Below, piece after piece: positions 62,075-64,000 of a stretch of 64,000 nucleotides of DNA. The translations under genes were made by a program, and so were the position numbers. Numbering within the stretch: the first letter of the stretch is position 1; each line of letters opens with the position of its first letter. This stretch comes from Lachnospiraceae bacterium (GTDB lineage: Bacteria; Bacillota; Clostridia; Lachnospirales; Lachnospiraceae). The DNA lies in assembly GCA_017520425.1 (NCBI GenBank), contig JAFXFO010000034.1, forward strand, positions 57,419-121,418. The letters run 5' to 3'. Under the pieces are notes generated by a model, which was given only the letters and a program-made list of their open reading frames with translations, was not told the DNA's origin and did not search any database.

Positions 62075-63811
62075 ATGAAAAAACTGAAGAAAAAATTGGG
62101 GTTGGCAGTCCTGATGATTTGTTTGCTTATGATGCCTCTGACAGTCTATGCGGAAGCTGCTGTTACGGATTACATCTATGGTGTAAGTGACGAGGGGACC
62201 GGTGAACCCATAGACGGAGCGAAGGTAGAGGTAAAAGATGGCGACGAAGTATTATTTGAAGGAATTACCGATGAGAATGGTGAGGTTGCCTTTGAAGCGG
62301 AAGAGGAACCGGAGTATGTTCCCGGAATGTATGGTACTTTCTGGGCGTTATTCCCTCCTCTTATAGCGATATTACTTGCTTTACTTACCAAGGAAGTGTA
62401 CAGTTCCCTGTTTATCGGTATTTTAGTGGGCGGTTTCTTTTATGCCAACGGTAACCCGGAAGTGGCTATTAATCATATCCTTGTAGGAGGCGTGATTGGT
62501 TCCCTTTCCGATGGTTGGAATGTAGGTATTTTGGTATTCCTGGTGATTTTGGGTATGATGGTATGCCTTATGAATAAGGCTGGCGGTTCCAGAGCTTTTG
62601 GTGAATTTGCTGCTAAGCATATCAAATCCAAAATTGGTGCTCAGGTTGCCACCATTATCTTGGGATGCATGATTTTTATTGATGATTATTTTAACTGTCT
62701 TACCGTAGGTAGTGTTATGAGGCCTGTTACGGATAAGCATAAGGTTTCCCGTGAGAAACTGGCATACTTAATCGATGCTACAGCAGCACCGGTGTGTATT
62801 ATTGCCCCCATTTCTTCCTGGGCAGCGGCAGTAGCCGGGTTTGTAGAGGGAGAAGATGGTTTCCAGTTATTTGTGAAAGCGATTCCGTATAACTTTTACG
62901 CAATATTGACTATTATTATGATGTTTGCACTGATTTTCATGAAGATGGAATTCGGTCCCATGAAAAAATATGAAGAGGAAACGCTGAAAGTTATTGAGGT
63001 GAAAGAGGAAGGATCTTCTGAGAAGAAGAATGGTAAAGTAATTGATTTGGTATTACCAATCGTTGTCCTGATTGCATCTTGTATTATTGCTATGGTTTAT
63101 ACCGGTGGTTTCTTTGACGGTGTAAGCTTTGCAGATGCTTTTGCAGATTGTGATGCTTCTGTAGGCTTAGTACTGAGAAGTACCATAGCATTGATGGTTA
63201 CTTTGATTTTCTACATGGTTCGCAAGGTCCTGAACTTAAAGGAATGTACGGAATGTCTGCCGGAAGGTTTTAAAGCCATGGTTCCTGCAATTTTGATTTT
63301 GACTTTTGCATGGACCTTGAAGGCTATGACAGATAGCTTGGGCGCAGGTACTTATGTGGCCGGATTGGTTGAGGGTAGTGCAGAAGGTTTGATGAGCTTC
63401 TTGCCTGCAGTAGTATTCCTGGTAGCTTGTTTCCTGGCATTTGCAACCGGTACCAGCTGGGGAACCTTCGGTATTTTGATTCCTATCGTCGTAAATGTAT
63501 TTGGTTCTACGGATCCTACATTGATGATTATTTCTATTTCTGCTTGTATGGCAGGTGCGGTTTGCGGTGACCATTGTTCGCCCATTTCCGATACCACCAT
63601 TATGGCAAGTGCGGGTGCGCAGTGTGACCATGTAAAGCATGTTTCCACCCAGCTTCCGTATGCAGTTTTTGTGGCAGTAATATCCTTTATTACCTATATA
63701 GTGGCAGGATTTACCAAGTCCGCATGGATTAGCTTGCCGATAGGTATAGTTGCAGTATTCTTGGGCTTGTTGATTATGAAAAATATCAAGCCCGCGAAGA
63801 AAGAAGTTTAA
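62075..63811 (+). CDS. NhaC-type Na+/H+ antiporter with N-terminal Cna-B-like domain
   Basis: 578 residues. A cleavable-looking signal peptide (1-27, ending VYAEA) leads a short Cna-B/carboxypeptidase-regulatory-like domain (about 28-72: YIYGVSDEGTGEPIDGAKVEVKDG..., TDENGEVAFEAEEE). From about 85 the NhaC membrane domain follows, with about a dozen helices and motifs FIDDYFNCLTVGSVMRPVTDKH, ATGTSWGTFGILIP and GDHCSPISDTTIMAS. It exchanges Na+ for H+ or, in some relatives, transports carboxylates. The extracellular prefix is unusual for this family. AGAGGAAAAC precedes the ATG. Confidence 0.88.
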   Translation: MKKLKKKLGLAVLMICLLMMPLTVYAEAAVTDYIYGVSDEGTGEPIDGAKVEVKDGDEVLFEGITDENGEVAFEAEEEPEYVPGMYGTFWALFPPLIAILLALLTKEVYSSLFIGILVGGFFYANGNPEVAINHILVGGVIGSLSDGWNVGILVFLVILGMMVCLMNKAGGSRAFGEFAAKHIKSKIGAQVATIILGCMIFIDDYFNCLTVGSVMRPVTDKHKVSREKLAYLIDATAAPVCIIAPISSWAAAVAGFVEGEDGFQLFVKAIPYNFYAILTIIMMFALIFMKMEFGPMKKYEEETLKVIEVKEEGSSEKKNGKVIDLVLPIVVLIASCIIAMVYTGGFFDGVSFADAFADCDASVGLVLRSTIALMVTLIFYMVRKVLNLKECTECLPEGFKAMVPAILILTFAWTLKAMTDSLGAGTYVAGLVEGSAEGLMSFLPAVVFLVACFLAFATGTSWGTFGILIPIVVNVFGSTDPTLMIISISACMAGAVCGDHCSPISDTTIMASAGAQCDHVKHVSTQLPYAVFVAVISFITYIVAGFTKSAWISLPIGIVAVFLGLLIMKNIKPAKKEV

Positions 63812-63816
63812 AAAAC

Positions 63817-63857
63817 AAACCTGCTGTGGTTGGATAACCAATCACAGCAGGTTTTTC
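63817..63857 (+). terminator. Terminator of the nhaC-like gene
   Basis: 17-bp stem AAACCTGCTGTGGTTGG / CCAATCACAGCAGGTTT (one wobble), loop ATAA, then TTCT. Confidence 0.92.
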
Positions 63858-63884
63858 TAATTATGGGCTTTAGCCTGGTTGAGT

Positions 63885-63927
63885 GCGTAGCTACGAGTTT
63901 CTCCGAAAGAGAAACGACGTACGCACG
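63885..63927. repeat. Long imperfect palindrome
   Basis: GTGCGTAGCTACGAGTTTCTC pairs with GAGAAACGACGTACGCAC around loop CGAAA. It lies next to a putative IS200-like end and may belong to that element or to a second intergenic repeat. Confidence 0.4.
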
Positions 63928-63935
63928 AAACATAC

Positions 63936-64000
63936 AACCACCCGCTATGCGGGTGCGCAGTGTTTGTTATACAAAAAAATCACCTTTCCGTTATAATGAG
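63936..64000 (+). mobile_element. Left end of a second IS200-like element (partial)
   Basis: AACCACCCGC-TAT-GCGGGTG (63936-63955) has the same plan as the IS200 left end at 10,401, with one stem base pair changed on both sides (T-A to C-G). The following A-rich stretch and TTATAATGAG also resemble the transposase leader of the first element. The transposase would lie beyond the window. Confidence 0.5.

Overview
The window looks like a chromosome segment of a low-to-moderate GC Gram-positive gut or rumen bacterium, most likely a Lachnospiraceae member of the Butyrivibrio/Pseudobutyrivibrio/Roseburia type. The grounds are strong Shine-Dalgarno sites (AAGGAGG), a secreted GH11 xylanase with CBM36-like modules and a NodB-type deacetylase in one polypeptide, a YtcP/LplB-type sugar ABC system with a CcpA-type cre site, single-chain PurL, a sortase-anchored surface protein and small proteins typical of that family. 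The species is inference; no rRNA is present. Only one tRNA (Trp, CCA) was found.

Layout. 1-10.4 kb: pyrF, a GH36 alpha-galactosidase, the modular xylanase/deacetylase, and a two-gene asymmetric ABC exporter. 10.4-11.1 kb: an IS200-type element. 11.25-25.96 kb: a visibly AT-richer accessory island. Its first part holds a Sel1-repeat protein (minus strand), a membrane HEXXH protein, a PcfJ-like protein, two metallophosphoesterases, a Ham1/ITPase-like protein lacking the usual catalytic Asp pair, and a TatD nuclease. Its second part is a tightly overlapping operon: histidine phosphatase, unknown protein, APH-fold kinase, KdsB-like cytidylyltransferase, TylF-like methyltransferase, second KdsB-like enzyme, DRE-TIM aldolase, DUF115/sialyltransferase-like protein and a third metallophosphoesterase. 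Two decayed copies of the 3' end of one membrane-protein gene bracket the island at 11.13-11.28 kb and 26.15-26.55 kb.

26.6-33.7 kb: pyrE, small membrane proteins, an M29-type aminopeptidase and purE-purM-purN-purD. 33.8-40.3 kb: an SH3b surface protein, a GntR regulator coupled to clpC, a small conserved protein, radA and a 248-bp MITE-like inverted-repeat element. 40.3-46.8 kb: a DUF1846 protein (minus), a cre-preceded sugar ABC importer without its ATPase, a Nudix hydrolase and a hot-dog thioesterase (minus). 46.9-53.5 kb: tRNA-Trp, a HAD phosphatase, a conserved small protein, a TetR regulator and purL. 53.8-63.8 kb: a 2178-residue surface protein with a choice-of-anchor-A-like head, 18 Cna-B-like repeats and an SPKTG sortase site; an ECF sigma factor with a membrane partner; and an NhaC antiporter with an unusual extracellular Cna-B-like N-terminus. 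A second IS200-like left end appears at the very end.

How they fit: the core genes serve pyrimidine and purine synthesis, protein and DNA quality control, and plant-polysaccharide use (xylan, alpha-galactosides, imported oligosaccharides). The island's second half is best read as a pathway that builds a 2-keto sugar acid, activates it with CMP, methylates it and transfers it to a surface glycan. This is notable because the surrounding genes indicate a Gram-positive host, where KDO of lipopolysaccharide is not expected. That pathway, and the nucleotide/phosphoester enzymes beside it, are the best candidates for an undescribed system here.
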